DNA of 64,000 nt from Bog-473 sp963838835. GTDB taxonomy: Bacteria; Actinomycetota; Acidimicrobiia; Acidimicrobiales; RAAP-2. The notes under the pieces are model-generated. The model was given only the letters and a program-made list of their open reading frames with translations, was not told the origin of the DNA and did no database searches. The stretch covers positions 186,001 through 250,000 of the forward strand of contig CAWITA010000028.1 in assembly GCA_963838835.1 (NCBI GenBank), written 5' to 3'. The translations under genes and the position numbers were made by a program. Shown here piece by piece: positions 15,792 through 24,349 of the stretch; positions within the stretch are counted from its first letter, which is position 1, and each line of letters opens with the position of its first letter.

Positions 15792-17024
15792 TGGGCCCAG
15801 AGGAGGGTGGCCGACGGCTGCGCGCGCTCCATTCCCTTGAGCGGCGTCTCGCGGTGGTCCTCGAAGATGAACTCCCCCGAGCCCGTGACGAGCTGTTCGG
15901 ACAAGGACGACACGAGGATCTCCCGCGGGCCGGCGGCGTCGGCCAACCGGCTGGCGACGATGACCGTGTGCCCCAAGAAGTCGTCGCCCTCGACCACCGC
16001 GTCGCCCGTATGGATGCCGATGTGGACGGCGATGGGCTCGCTGTCGGCGGTCGGGGCATAGGCCTCGAACGCCCGCTGGATGTCGACGGCGCAACGAAGG
16101 GCACGGGCGACACCCCCGAAGGCCACCATGAAGCCGTCGCCCTGGACGTTGACCTCGCGCCCGGCGTGGCGCGCCACCGCCTCGCGCACGATGCGGTGAT
16201 GCTCGCCGAGAATCCGGCGCGAGACCTGGTCCCCGAGCCGCTCGGTCTTCCCGGCGTAGTCGACCATGTCGCAGAAGAGGACCGTGACGGTGCCGTCGGG
16301 CGCGGCACCGGCCCGCAGTGCGGCCACGTCGGGGGGGCCGGCAGGCGCCGCACGGTCGGCGAAGGCGTCGACGACGCCGAGGACGCTCTCGGAGACGGCC
16401 CGTGCGATCTCCCGGCCCGAACGGTTCGGGCGGCTCTTGACGTCGATGCCCCCCATGAAAGCGAAGCCTCGGATCACGATGCGGGGCGAGCCCGGCACGA
16501 CGGGCACGTCGCGCGAGTCTGAGGTTGCGCCCGCCCATGAACGAGAACCCGCGCAGATCGACCTCGAACCCTTCGGGGACGATGATGTCGATGCCCCCCA
16601 TGAAGGCCATGGCCGTGATCTCGACCTCGGGGCCTTCGATCTCGGCCCGGCGCAGGTCCATGTCGCACCCGCCCATGAAGGCCACCGCGTTCGTTTTCCT
16701 CCCGAGGCGCCAGCGGCCCTTCGTGCTGTGCCCGCTCAGGATGGCCACGTGCCAGCGTCGGGTCGGGCGGGTGGACGGGACGACCTGTCCGGGTGCGACG
16801 GGTAGGTCGGCCATGACGGCGTCGAGCTCGCCGCGGGTTCGGGCCTCGAGGGCCCGCGCCATGCGCTCAGAGAACTCGTCGAGGGTCAGCCGGCCCGCGA
16901 CCACGTGCTCCCGCAGCAGCGTGATGGTGAGGTCGCGGTCGGCGTCGGCCACGCGCTCCGCCGGCGCCCCGCGCCGTTCGGGTTGCGGCCGCTGCTCGGG
17001 GGCGGGCTGGTCAGCCATCGCCAC
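15788..17024 (-). CDS. DUF1707 - LiaF-like - class III cyclase-domain fusion (one frame break)
   Basis: Composite of about 411 residues. From the N-terminus: a DUF1707 domain (DRDLTITLLREHVVAGRL, residues about 29-46); a repeated AFMGG/FSFMGG beta region like LiaF or cell-wall-stress response domains; then a class III cyclase homology domain (VTVLFCDMVDYAGKTERLG). The reading frame changes near 16510 by one or two bases; MGG repeats continue on both sides, so I read it as one gene. In the cyclase domain both metal Asps are present (FCD and QGDGF), but the substrate Lys position reads Asn (EVNVQGDG) and the usual Asn before the conserved Arg reads Ile (HTVIVASRL). Catalysis is doubtful; it may be a sensor or regulatory partner of the coupled cyclase downstream. 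Confidence 0.7.
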
Positions 17025-17076
17025 CAGTTTGCCCGCTCGACCCCGAGCCGTACGACACGCGTCGACCCGCGCCAGC

Positions 17077-18198
17077 TCAGTCCAGCAGCTCCCCGAGGGG
17101 CGTGAAGACCATCCCGTGGGCGTCGGCCACCGGTCGGTACACGACGTGGCCCTCGGCCACGTTCACCCCTTCGGCCAGGGCGTGGTCGACCTGGACCGCG
17201 TGCTTCCAGCCCTGGCTGGCGATCGCCAGGGTGTACGGGAGGGTGGCGTTGGCCAGCGCGTGGGTGGAGGTGTGCGGGACGGCGCCGGGCATGTTCGCCA
17301 CGCAATAGAAGATGGACCCGTGCACCTCGAACGTCGGGTTCGAATGCGTCGTCGGGCGGGTCGACTCGAAACAACCGCCCTGGTCCACCGAGATGTCGAC
17401 CAGCACCGACCCGCGCCGCATCTGCTCGACCAGCGCGTCGGACACCAGGCGCGGCGCCCGGGCCCCCACCACGAGCACGGCCCCGATCACGATGTCGGCC
17501 TCGAGGCAGACCTCCTCGATGGCGTGCTCGGACGAAGCCACCGTCTCGAGCGCGCCGCGGAAGTGGTGGTCGACCTCGCGCAACTTGTCGAGGTTGCGGT
17601 CGAGGATGAAGACCTCCGAATGCATGCCCACGGCCAGGGTGGCCGCCGCCATCCCTGCCACCCCGGCGCCGAGGATCACCACGCGGGCGGAACGCACCCC
17701 GGGGACACCGCACACGAGCACCCCCCTGCCCCCGGCCGGCCGCATCAAGTGGTGCGCACCCATCAGCGGGGCCATCCGCCCCGCCACCTCGCTCATCGGC
17801 GCCAGCAACGGGAGGGTGTTGTCTTCCTGGCGCACCGTCTCGTAGGCGATGGCCACGTTGCCCGCGGCCACCAGCGCCTCGGTGCACTGGCGCGAGGCGG
17901 CGAGATGGAGATAGGTGAAGAGCGCCTGGCCGGAGCGCTGGCCGAGCAGGTAGTACTCCTCCGGCACCGGTTCTTTGACCTTGCACACGAGGTCGGCCGC
18001 GGCCCAGACCTCCTCGGCGGAGTCGACGATCTTCGCCCCGGTCCGGACGAAGTCGACGTCGGGCATGGCCGAGCCGTCGCCGGCCCCCTTCTCGACGCAG
18101 ACCGTGTGGCCGGCCGAGGTGAGCTCACGCACACCGGCCGGTGTTAACGCGACCCGGTACTCGTCTGTCTTCACCTCATTCGGGACCCCGATGATCAT
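17077..18198 (-). CDS. ald: Alanine dehydrogenase
   Basis: A 373-residue NAD-dependent L-alanine dehydrogenase (alanine to pyruvate, NH4+ and NADH). Seen: the N-terminal MIIGVPNEVKTDEYRVALTP, the Lys in VCKVKEP near residue 73, LFTYLHLAA near 93, the Rossmann motif VVILGAGVAGMAAATLA near 170, and DISVDQGGCFE near 269. Full length. It sits 4 bp after the stop of the aldehyde dehydrogenase on the same strand. Because the neighbouring aminotransferase probably uses pyruvate and makes alanine, Ald would regenerate pyruvate and release the nitrogen. Confidence 0.95.
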   Translation of the reverse strand: MIIGVPNEVKTDEYRVALTPAGVRELTSAGHTVCVEKGAGDGSAMPDVDFVRTGAKIVDSAEEVWAAADLVCKVKEPVPEEYYLLGQRSGQALFTYLHLAASRQCTEALVAAGNVAIAYETVRQEDNTLPLLAPMSEVAGRMAPLMGAHHLMRPAGGRGVLVCGVPGVRSARVVILGAGVAGMAAATLAVGMHSEVFILDRNLDKLREVDHHFRGALETVASSEHAIEEVCLEADIVIGAVLVVGARAPRLVSDALVEQMRRGSVLVDISVDQGGCFESTRPTTHSNPTFEVHGSIFYCVANMPGAVPHTSTHALANATLPYTLAIASQGWKHAVQVDHALAEGVNVAEGHVVYRPVADAHGMVFTPLGELLD

Positions 18199-18202
18199 GG
18201 GG

Positions 18203-19630
18203 CTACCCCTCGATGTTGCTCATCACGTGCTTCACCCGCGTGTAGTCCTCGAAGCCGTACTGGGACAGGTCCTTGCCGTACCCCGAGCGCTTGAACCCTC
18301 CGTGGGGCATCTCGGCCACCAGCGGGATGTGGGTGTTGATCCACACACAACCGAAGTCGAGATCGCGCGCCATGCGCATGGCGCGGCCGTGATCACGGGT
18401 CCACACCGACGACGCCAGTCCGTACTGCACCCCGTTGGCCCACTCGAGCGCCTCTGCCTCGTCGCTGAACTCCTGGACGGTGATCACCGGCCCGAACACC
18501 TCCGACTGGACCATCTCGTCGTCCTGGCCCAGACCCGCGACGACCGTCGGCGCGAAGCAGAACCCTCGGTCGCCCACCTGGACCCCACCGGTCACCACCG
18601 ACACGTGGGTGGGGGCGCGCTCGAGGAAGCCACGCACCCGCTCGAGCTGGATGGCGCTGTTCAGCGGTCCGTAGTCGGCGTCCTCGTTGTCGGGACCCCC
18701 GACGGTGGTCCCCTCCGCCTGCTCGACCAGGGCAGCCAACAGGTCGTCGTGCACGCGGGGCGCCGCCAAGACGCGCGTGGCCGCCGTGCAGTCCTGGCCA
18801 GCATTGAAGTAGCCCGCGGCGGCGATGCCCTCGGCGGCGGCGGCGGGGTCGGCGTCGTCGAAAACGATGACCGGCGCCTTGCCACCCAGCTCCAGGTGCA
18901 CGCGCTTGAGAGTGGGCGCTGCCGCGGCCGCGACCTCCATTCCGGCGCGAACCGAACCGGTCACCGACACCATGGCGGGCGTGTCGTGCACGACCAGCGC
19001 CCGCCCCGTGTCGCGGTCACCGCACACCACGTTGAAGACTCCCGGCGGGAGGTGCTCGGCCATGATCTCGGCCATGAGCAGCGTCGTAACCGGTGTCGTG
19101 TCCGACGGTTTGAGCACCATGGTGTTCCCCGCCGCCAGCGCCGGGGCGAACTTCCACACCGCCATCATCATGGGGTAGTTCCACGGCGTCACCGCGCCGC
19201 ACACGCCCAGCGGCTCCCGGCGGATGAACGACGTGTGGCCCACCATGTACTCCGCCGCGGCCAGGCCCTCGAGATGCCGGGCGGCCCCCGCGAAGAAGCG
19301 GATCTGGTCGACCATCGGCGGGATCTCCTCGTCCATGGTCAGCTGGTAGGGCTTCCCTGTGTTCTCCGACTCGGCCCGGACCAGGTCCTCGGCCCGGGCC
19401 TCCAGCGCGTCGGCGATCCGGATCAACGCCAGGCTGCGCTCCGCGGGCGTGGTGCGGCGCCAGGAGGTGAAGGCGTCCGCGGCGACCCGCAGCGCCAGGT
19501 CGACGTCGGCCGGGCCAGACACGGGCGCGTCGGCGAAGGGCTCGCCCGTGCTGGGGTTGATGAGTGGTGCCGTCGGCCCGTCTTCGGCCTCCCGGTAGAC
19601 CCCTCCGACGAAGTTCTGCAACTTGCGCAT
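18203..19630 (-). CDS. Aldehyde dehydrogenase, gamma-aminobutyraldehyde type
   Basis: A 475-residue NAD(P)-dependent aldehyde dehydrogenase. Seen: TPWNYPMMMAVWKFAPALA near residue 145, VSVTGSVRAG near 220, the catalytic Glu in ELGGKAPVIVFDDAD near 245, the catalytic Cys in GQDCTAATRVL near 282, and EVFGPVITVQEF near 375. The sequence style is that of PatD/Prr 4-aminobutyraldehyde dehydrogenases. The ATG at 19630 follows GAAGGGAG. It is divergent from an Lrp-type regulator across an AT-richer operator region, and is followed at once by ald. A role converting 4-aminobutanal to GABA is inferred from neighbours. Confidence 0.85.
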   Translation of the reverse strand: MRKLQNFVGGVYREAEDGPTAPLINPSTGEPFADAPVSGPADVDLALRVAADAFTSWRRTTPAERSLALIRIADALEARAEDLVRAESENTGKPYQLTMDEEIPPMVDQIRFFAGAARHLEGLAAAEYMVGHTSFIRREPLGVCGAVTPWNYPMMMAVWKFAPALAAGNTMVLKPSDTTPVTTLLMAEIMAEHLPPGVFNVVCGDRDTGRALVVHDTPAMVSVTGSVRAGMEVAAAAAPTLKRVHLELGGKAPVIVFDDADPAAAAEGIAAAGYFNAGQDCTAATRVLAAPRVHDDLLAALVEQAEGTTVGGPDNEDADYGPLNSAIQLERVRGFLERAPTHVSVVTGGVQVGDRGFCFAPTVVAGLGQDDEMVQSEVFGPVITVQEFSDEAEALEWANGVQYGLASSVWTRDHGRAMRMARDLDFGCVWINTHIPLVAEMPHGGFKRSGYGKDLSQYGFEDYTRVKHVMSNIEG

Positions 19631-19713
19631 GCCGCTCCCTTCACCACGTGGCACGTCGGTAACAGGATCACAGATGATCTCGCTCTCAACAAGCGTTTTC
19701 GCAATAACGGGAC

Positions 19714-19766
19714 CAGAATATGACGAATTCTGCTTGACTAGGGTGGGTAAGATGACACAATTCTGC
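19714..19766. promoter_or_regulatory. Divergent promoter/operator, probable Lrp sites
   Basis: The 187-bp gap between the aldehyde dehydrogenase and the lrp-type gene is markedly AT-rich for this genome. It holds AGAAT-N7-ATTCT (19715-19731) as an inverted repeat and AATTCTGC twice (19726-19733 and 19759-19766), 33 bp apart, three helical turns. Regularly phased degenerate sites like these suit an octameric Lrp/AsnC protein. A TTGACT (19734) and TAAGAT (19748) are present but not at standard spacing to each other. Confidence 0.5.
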
Positions 19767-19817
19767 ATACCCGGGGCTTCGGCGCCCGGGTGCGGAACGA
19801 GCAAAGCGAGGTGCCAG

Positions 19818-20327
19818 ATGCCCGACACCCACGAGCCAGTGGAGACGGGCCTTCACAACGAGGGTGGTCAGGCGGCGAGCGCCCTCCTCGACTCGCCGAA
19901 CCGGGCCATCATCGAGGCGCTCCAGCGCGACGGGCGCCAGCCCTACGGCGCTATCGCAGAAGAGGTCGGGTTGTCCGAGGCCGCCGTGCGCCGCCGCGTC
20001 CAGCGTCTGCGCGAGTCGGGGATCATGCAGATCGTGGCGGTCACCGACCCGCTGGAGCTCGGCTTCACCCGCCAGGCCATGATCGGCATCTCGGTCGAGG
20101 GTGACGTGCGGGGCGTGGCCGAGAAGCTGTCGGCCCTGCACGAGGTCGACTACGTCGTGATGTGCGCCGGTCGGTTCGACCTCCTGGCCGAGATCGTCTG
20201 CGAGGACGACGAGCGGCTGCTGCATGTCCTCAACGACTCGGTGCGCTCGATTCCCGGCGTGCGGGCCACCGAGACCTTCTTGTACCTGAAGCTGGCGAAG
20301 CAGACCTACACCTGGGGCACACGGTGA
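19818..20327 (+). CDS. Lrp/AsnC family transcriptional regulator
   Basis: A 169-residue regulator. N-terminal helix-turn-helix: LDSPNRAIIEALQRDGRQ, then IAEEVGLSEAAVRRRVQRL (about residues 50-68). C-terminal RAM/AsnC ligand domain with AMIGISVEG near 93 and the conserved GRFDLLAEIVCEDDERLL near 116. The ATG at 19818 fits the domain start. It lies between the divergent aldehyde dehydrogenase/ald pair and the aminotransferase 14 bp downstream, so it most likely senses an amine or amino acid and controls both directions through the phased sites upstream. Confidence 0.9.
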   Translation: MPDTHEPVETGLHNEGGQAASALLDSPNRAIIEALQRDGRQPYGAIAEEVGLSEAAVRRRVQRLRESGIMQIVAVTDPLELGFTRQAMIGISVEGDVRGVAEKLSALHEVDYVVMCAGRFDLLAEIVCEDDERLLHVLNDSVRSIPGVRATETFLYLKLAKQTYTWGTR

Positions 20328-20341
20328 CGACCGGAGGAACG

Positions 20342-21721
20342 ATGAACAGCACGAATCCAGAGAACTCCAACTTGAGCGACCACGCCCGGCGCCATCTGTG
20401 GATGCACTTCAGCCGGATGGGCACCTACGAGGACCACGAGGTGCCGGTGATCGTGCGGGGCGAAGGCGCCTACGTGTGGGACCAGCACGGGAAGCGCTAC
20501 CTGGACGGCCTGGCCGGGCTGTTCACGTCCCAGATCGGCCACGGCCGGACCGAGCTGGCCGAAGCGGGTGCCAAGCAAGCCGAGACGCTGGCCTACTTCC
20601 CGCTCTGGACCTACGCGCACCCGCGCGCCGTCGAGCTCGCCGACCGGGTCGCCGCGTACACCCCGGGCGACCTCAACCGCGTCTTCTTCACGACCGGTGG
20701 TTCCGAGGCGGTCGAGTCGGCGTGGAAGCTCGCCCGGCAGTACTTCCGTCTGCAGGGCGAGCCGACGCGGACCAAGGTCATCAGCCGCTACATCGCCTAC
20801 CACGGCACGTCCATGGGCGCGCTCTCCATCACCGGGATCCCCGAATTGCGCACGCCGTTCGAACCCCTCGTCCCGGGGGCGATCAAGGTGCCGAACACGA
20901 ACTTCTACCGCGCCGAGTTGTTCGCCGACGACGAGGTGGCGTTCGGACGCTGGGCGGCAGACGAGATCGAGCGCGCCATCGAACGCGAGGGCCCGGACAC
21001 GGTGGCGGCGGTGTTCCTCGAGCCGGTGCAGAACGCGGGCGGCTGCTTCCCGCCGCCCCCCGGTTACTTCGAGCGGGTCCGCGAGATCTGCGACCGCCAC
21101 GGCGTGCTCTTGGTCTCCGACGAGGTGATCTGCGCCTTCGGACGCCTCGGCCACTGGTTCGGCGCCGTTCGTTACGGCTACCAGCCGGACATCATCACGG
21201 TGGCCAAGGGTCTCACGTCCGGCTATGCCCCCCTCGGCGCCATGATCGCCTCCGACCGCCTGATGGAGCCCTTCCTCGCTCCTGGCGCGTCCTTCTTGCA
21301 CGGGTTCACGTTCGCCGGACACCCGGTGAGCTGTGCGGTGGCGCTGGCCAATCTCGACGTCTTCGAAGGAGAGCAGATCTTGGCGCACGTGCAGGCGACC
21401 GAGGGCGCGTTCCGCGCCGCACTCGAGGGCCTCTACGACCTGCCCATCGTGGGCAACGTGCGCGGCGCCGGCTACTTCTACGGAATAGAGCTCGTGAAGG
21501 ACAAGGAGACCCGGCTCTCCTTCGACGACGAGGAGTCCGAGCGACTGCTGCGGGGCTACCTGTCGGGCGCGCTGTTCGAGGCCGGGCTGATCTGTCGGGC
21601 CGACGACCGGGGGGACCCCGTCGTGCAGCTCTCCCCCCCGCTCATCTGCGGCCAGGAGGAGATCGACTTCATCTCCTCCACTTTGCGCGAGGTGCTCTCC
21701 GAGGCGTGGCGCCGGATGTAA
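20342..21721 (+). CDS. Class III omega-aminotransferase (putrescine/amine:pyruvate type)
   Basis: A 459-residue PLP enzyme of the class III aminotransferase family. Seen: LDGLAGLFTSQIGHGR near residue 55, FFTTGGSEAVESAWKLAR near 118 (phosphate-binding segment), ISRYIAYHGTSMGALS near 147, VSDEVICAFGR near 257 with the pyridine Asp, and the Schiff-base Lys in TVAKGLTSGYAPLGA near 286. The ATG at 20342 follows GGAGGAAC. The SpuC-like style and the neighbours suggest putrescine or another diamine as donor and pyruvate as acceptor. Overlaps the next gene by 16 bp. Confidence 0.88.
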   Translation: MNSTNPENSNLSDHARRHLWMHFSRMGTYEDHEVPVIVRGEGAYVWDQHGKRYLDGLAGLFTSQIGHGRTELAEAGAKQAETLAYFPLWTYAHPRAVELADRVAAYTPGDLNRVFFTTGGSEAVESAWKLARQYFRLQGEPTRTKVISRYIAYHGTSMGALSITGIPELRTPFEPLVPGAIKVPNTNFYRAELFADDEVAFGRWAADEIERAIEREGPDTVAAVFLEPVQNAGGCFPPPPGYFERVREICDRHGVLLVSDEVICAFGRLGHWFGAVRYGYQPDIITVAKGLTSGYAPLGAMIASDRLMEPFLAPGASFLHGFTFAGHPVSCAVALANLDVFEGEQILAHVQATEGAFRAALEGLYDLPIVGNVRGAGYFYGIELVKDKETRLSFDDEESERLLRGYLSGALFEAGLICRADDRGDPVVQLSPPLICGQEEIDFISSTLREVLSEAWRRM

Positions 21722-23128
21722 CGCCGGGGGGCGTCTCGGGCTACCAGCGGCTCTCGCTGTGGTGGGAGGCCGTGCCGGTCCCGCTGCCGCCGCGCCCGGC
21801 GCTCACCCAGGACACGCGGGTCGACGTGTGCATCGTCGGCGGCGGCTTCACCGGACTGTGGACGGCCCACGCGCTCGCTTTGGCCGATCCCATGCTGCGC
21901 GTGGCCGTGGTCGAACGCGAGGTCGCGGGCTTCGGGGCGTCGGGGCGCAACGGTGGCTGGTGCTCGGCGCTGTTCGCCACCTCCGACGCCGCGTTGACCC
22001 GCCTGCACGGACCCGCGGCCATGCACGCGATGCGCCGGGCGCTGCAGCAGACGATCGACGTCGTCGGCGCCACCGCGCGGAGCGAGGGCATCGATTGCCA
22101 CTTTGCCAAGGGTGGGTCGGTGAACCTCGTGCGCAGCGAGGCGCAACGGGTGCGGGCACTGGCCGAGTTGGACGAGTCGCGCGCGCTCGGCATCGGCGAG
22201 GACGATCTGCGTTGGCTCGGACCCGAAGAGGCACGCGAGGTGATCGGGGCGGCCGGAACCCTGGGCGCGACATTCACGCCCCACTGTGCGGCGCTGCAGC
22301 CCGCGCTCTTGGCTCGCGGGCTGGCGGACGCGGTCGAGCGACGCGGGGTACGGCTCTTCGAGCACACAGAAGTCCTCGACATCAGGGGTGGTTCGCCGAC
22401 ACAGGGCCCATCGGTCGAGACCCGCGGCGGCACCGTGCGGGCGGACGTCGTGGTGCGGGCCACCGAGGCCTGGACGCCCACCCTGCCGGGGCTCCACCGC
22501 GACATCGTCCCGGTGTACTCCCTCATGGTGGCGACCCAGCCCCTCGGCGAGGGCTTCTGGGACGCCGCGGGCCTCGAGGGTCGCGCCACCTTCGCCGACC
22601 ACCGTCACATGATCATCTACGGGCAGCGCACGGCGGACGGTCGGATCGCCTTCGGGGGCCGGGGCGCGCCCTACCATTACGGGTCGACGCTGCGGGACGC
22701 CTACGACAAGAAGCCGGCGGTCCACGCGCTATTGCGGCGTACGCTGAGCGAGTTGTTCCCCGACCTGGAAGGCGCGCGCTTCACGCACGCCTGGGGTGGC
22801 CCGCTCGGCATCCCGCGCGACTGGCACTCCTCGGTCGGCTTCGACCGTCGCTCGGGCCTGGCCTGGGCGGGCGGGTACGTCGGCGACGGGGTGGCCACGC
22901 ACCAACCTGGCCGGTCGCACGCTGGCCGACCTCATCACGGGGGCAGAGTCGAACCTGACCGCCCTGCCCTGGGTGGGGCACCGTTCACCCCCCTGGGAAC
23001 CCGAACCCCTGCGCTGGCTCGGCGTCAACGCGGGGCTGTGGACGATGAGGCTGGCCGACAAGAGCGAGGCCCGGCGCGGCCGGCCGAGCCGACTAGCCGG
23101 CGCCATGGGACGGCTCCTCGGTCAGTGA
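21706..23128 (+). CDS. FAD-dependent amine oxidoreductase (DAO family, PuuB-like; one frame break)
   Basis: Composite of about 473 residues. The dinucleotide motif CIVGGGFTGLWTAHAL is near residue 45, followed by the very characteristic GFGASGRNGGWCS near 80. YSLMVATQPL and IAFGGRGAPYHYGS lie in the substrate half, and GLAWAGGYVGDGV near the C-terminal FAD contact. An extra base near 22905 (acg[c]acc) shifts the frame; the chain continues TNLAGRTLADLITG to the stop at 23128. The start overlaps the aminotransferase. Relatives oxidise gamma-glutamylputrescine or similar N-substituted amines, which fits this cluster; the substrate is inferred. Confidence 0.8.
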
Positions 23129-23147
23129 TCGGTGCCATGATTCCGGC

Positions 23148-23600
23148 GTGCAGGAGACGGCGACGGAGGCGATCACCAAGCTGATCTACACCTACGCCGA
23201 GCGAATCGACGCCGGCGACTTCGCCGGTGTGGGCGAGATCCTCGGGCACGCCACCATGACCTTCGAGGGATTCGACGACGCGGTGACGGGGCGCAAGGCC
23301 ATCGAGAACCTCTACACGCGCACCACGCGACGCTACGAGGACGGCACGCCGCGCAGCAAGCACGTCATGACGAACCTGATCGTCGACATAGCCGACGACG
23401 GCACCACGGCGTCGAGCCGGTCCTACTTCACCGTGCTGCAGGCCGTGCCCGGTGCCTTTGCGCTCCAGCCGGTGATTGCCGGCCGGTACCGACACACCTA
23501 CGAACGGGTGAAAGACCACTGGCGCATCGCCAGCATGCACATCGTCATCGACCTCACCGGCGACCTCGGTCACCACATGCTCTTCGACTTGACGCCGTGA
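23148..23600 (+). CDS. SnoaL-like / NTF2-fold protein
   Basis: A 150-residue protein of the NTF2-like superfamily. It opens with ITKLIYTYAERIDAGDFAGVGEIL (conserved N-terminal helix pair) and ends ERVKDHWRIASMHIVID, the standard last strands with a Trp. Members include hydratases, isomerases and dioxygenase subunits as well as catalytically silent proteins. The start is GTG 23148, 19 bp after the oxidoreductase. It may be co-transcribed with the amine cluster or with the following DUF2505 gene; no substrate can be named. Confidence 0.75.
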   Translation: MQETATEAITKLIYTYAERIDAGDFAGVGEILGHATMTFEGFDDAVTGRKAIENLYTRTTRRYEDGTPRSKHVMTNLIVDIADDGTTASSRSYFTVLQAVPGAFALQPVIAGRYRHTYERVKDHWRIASMHIVIDLTGDLGHHMLFDLTP

Positions 23601-23607
23601 ACGCGCC

Positions 23608-24102
23608 GTGAAACTGTCCCTCTCCTACGACTGGACGTGCACGCCCGAGGCTTTCTGGTCCCTGTACTTCGACCCCGAGTTCACGGTCCGGATGCACCTC
23701 GAGGCCCTCGGCTCGACGTCGGCCGAGGTGGTGTCGCAAGAGGGTGACCTCTCGAGTGGCCTGGTGCGAACCCTCCGCTACGGCCAACGTCCACCCATGC
23801 CCGGTGCGGTGCGCAAACTCTTCGGCGAGGAGGTCACGACGACGGAGGTGACCACCTTCGACCCGACGACCTCGCGGGCAATCTTCACGATGACCCCGGG
23901 AACCATGGCCGACAAGACGCACATCGATGGCGCCATCGCACTCGACACCGGCGACGACGACACGACGACCGAGACGTTCACCCTGGAGGCTCGCGTGAAG
24001 ATCTTCGGCGCCGGTCCCGTCGTCGAGCGCTTCATCGAACACCAGGCACGCACGATGCAGGAGGCTGCAGTGGCGTTCATGCGCGCCGAGCTGGAGCGCT
24101 GA
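23608..24102 (+). CDS. DUF2505 (SRPBCC-like) protein
   Basis: A 164-residue protein with the actinobacterial DUF2505 layout: an N-terminal strand then TPEAFWSLYFDPEFTVRMHLEALGS, long beta strands, and a C-terminal helix FIEHQARTMQEAAVAFMRAEL. The fold is SRPBCC-like, a hydrophobic ligand cavity. The function of DUF2505 is not known. GTG start at 23608, 7 bp after the SnoaL-like gene, so the two are likely one transcript. Confidence 0.75.
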   Translation: MKLSLSYDWTCTPEAFWSLYFDPEFTVRMHLEALGSTSAEVVSQEGDLSSGLVRTLRYGQRPPMPGAVRKLFGEEVTTTEVTTFDPTTSRAIFTMTPGTMADKTHIDGAIALDTGDDDTTTETFTLEARVKIFGAGPVVERFIEHQARTMQEAAVAFMRAELER

Positions 24103-24168
24103 GCGTCCCCTCATCGACGAGGGCGTCGGGCGGGTTCCACGGACACCACTTGACGAAGGGCCCGCCAG

Positions 24169-24297
24169 CACACAAGGTGTGGGTCGACACACTCGGTCGC
24201 TCGCAGGGAGGCGCACCGGACCAGACAGGTGAGGTGCGTGGACGAAGGACCGAGGCGGCTGCCGGGAGCAGCCGGGGGCGCCGGCCCGCCTCGGTCC
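24169..24297 (+). ncRNA. Structured leader before the NCS1 transporter
   Basis: The 247-bp gap before the transporter contains several strong RNA stems. CACAC-AAG-GTGTG lies at 24169-24181. A perfect 12-bp stem, GGACCGAGGCGG (24247-24258) with CCGCCTCGGTCC (24286-24297), encloses a second, competing hairpin GGCTGC/GCAGCC (24257-24262 and 24268-24273). Overlap of the two pairings allows alternative folds. I could not match it to a known riboswitch class. The GTG start is 53 nt after the long stem, with GGAGG just before it. Confidence 0.4.
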
Positions 24298-24349
24298 GCC
24301 CTCCGGGGAGCCCGTGCGCCCGCGGAGGTGACGACGAGGGAGGTAGCGC

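Noticed and set aside
14643..17024. A single uninterrupted frame of 793 codons that would fuse both cyclase genes into one protein
   Set aside because: The middle third (about 15790-16510) in that frame is Arg/Pro/Gly-rich nonsense, while another frame there encodes a full cyclase domain ending at a proper stop with an ATGA overlap.
17336..17350. tRNA-like GGGTTCGAATGC
   Set aside because: It is inside ald coding sequence and no acceptor, D or anticodon stems can be drawn around it.
18141..18150. GTGTTAACGC inside the 5' part of ald, identical to the repeat at 14101
   Set aside because: It lies within conserved ald codons (Val-Ala-Leu-Thr-Pro on the other strand), is a single copy and has no phased partner, so chance is likely.
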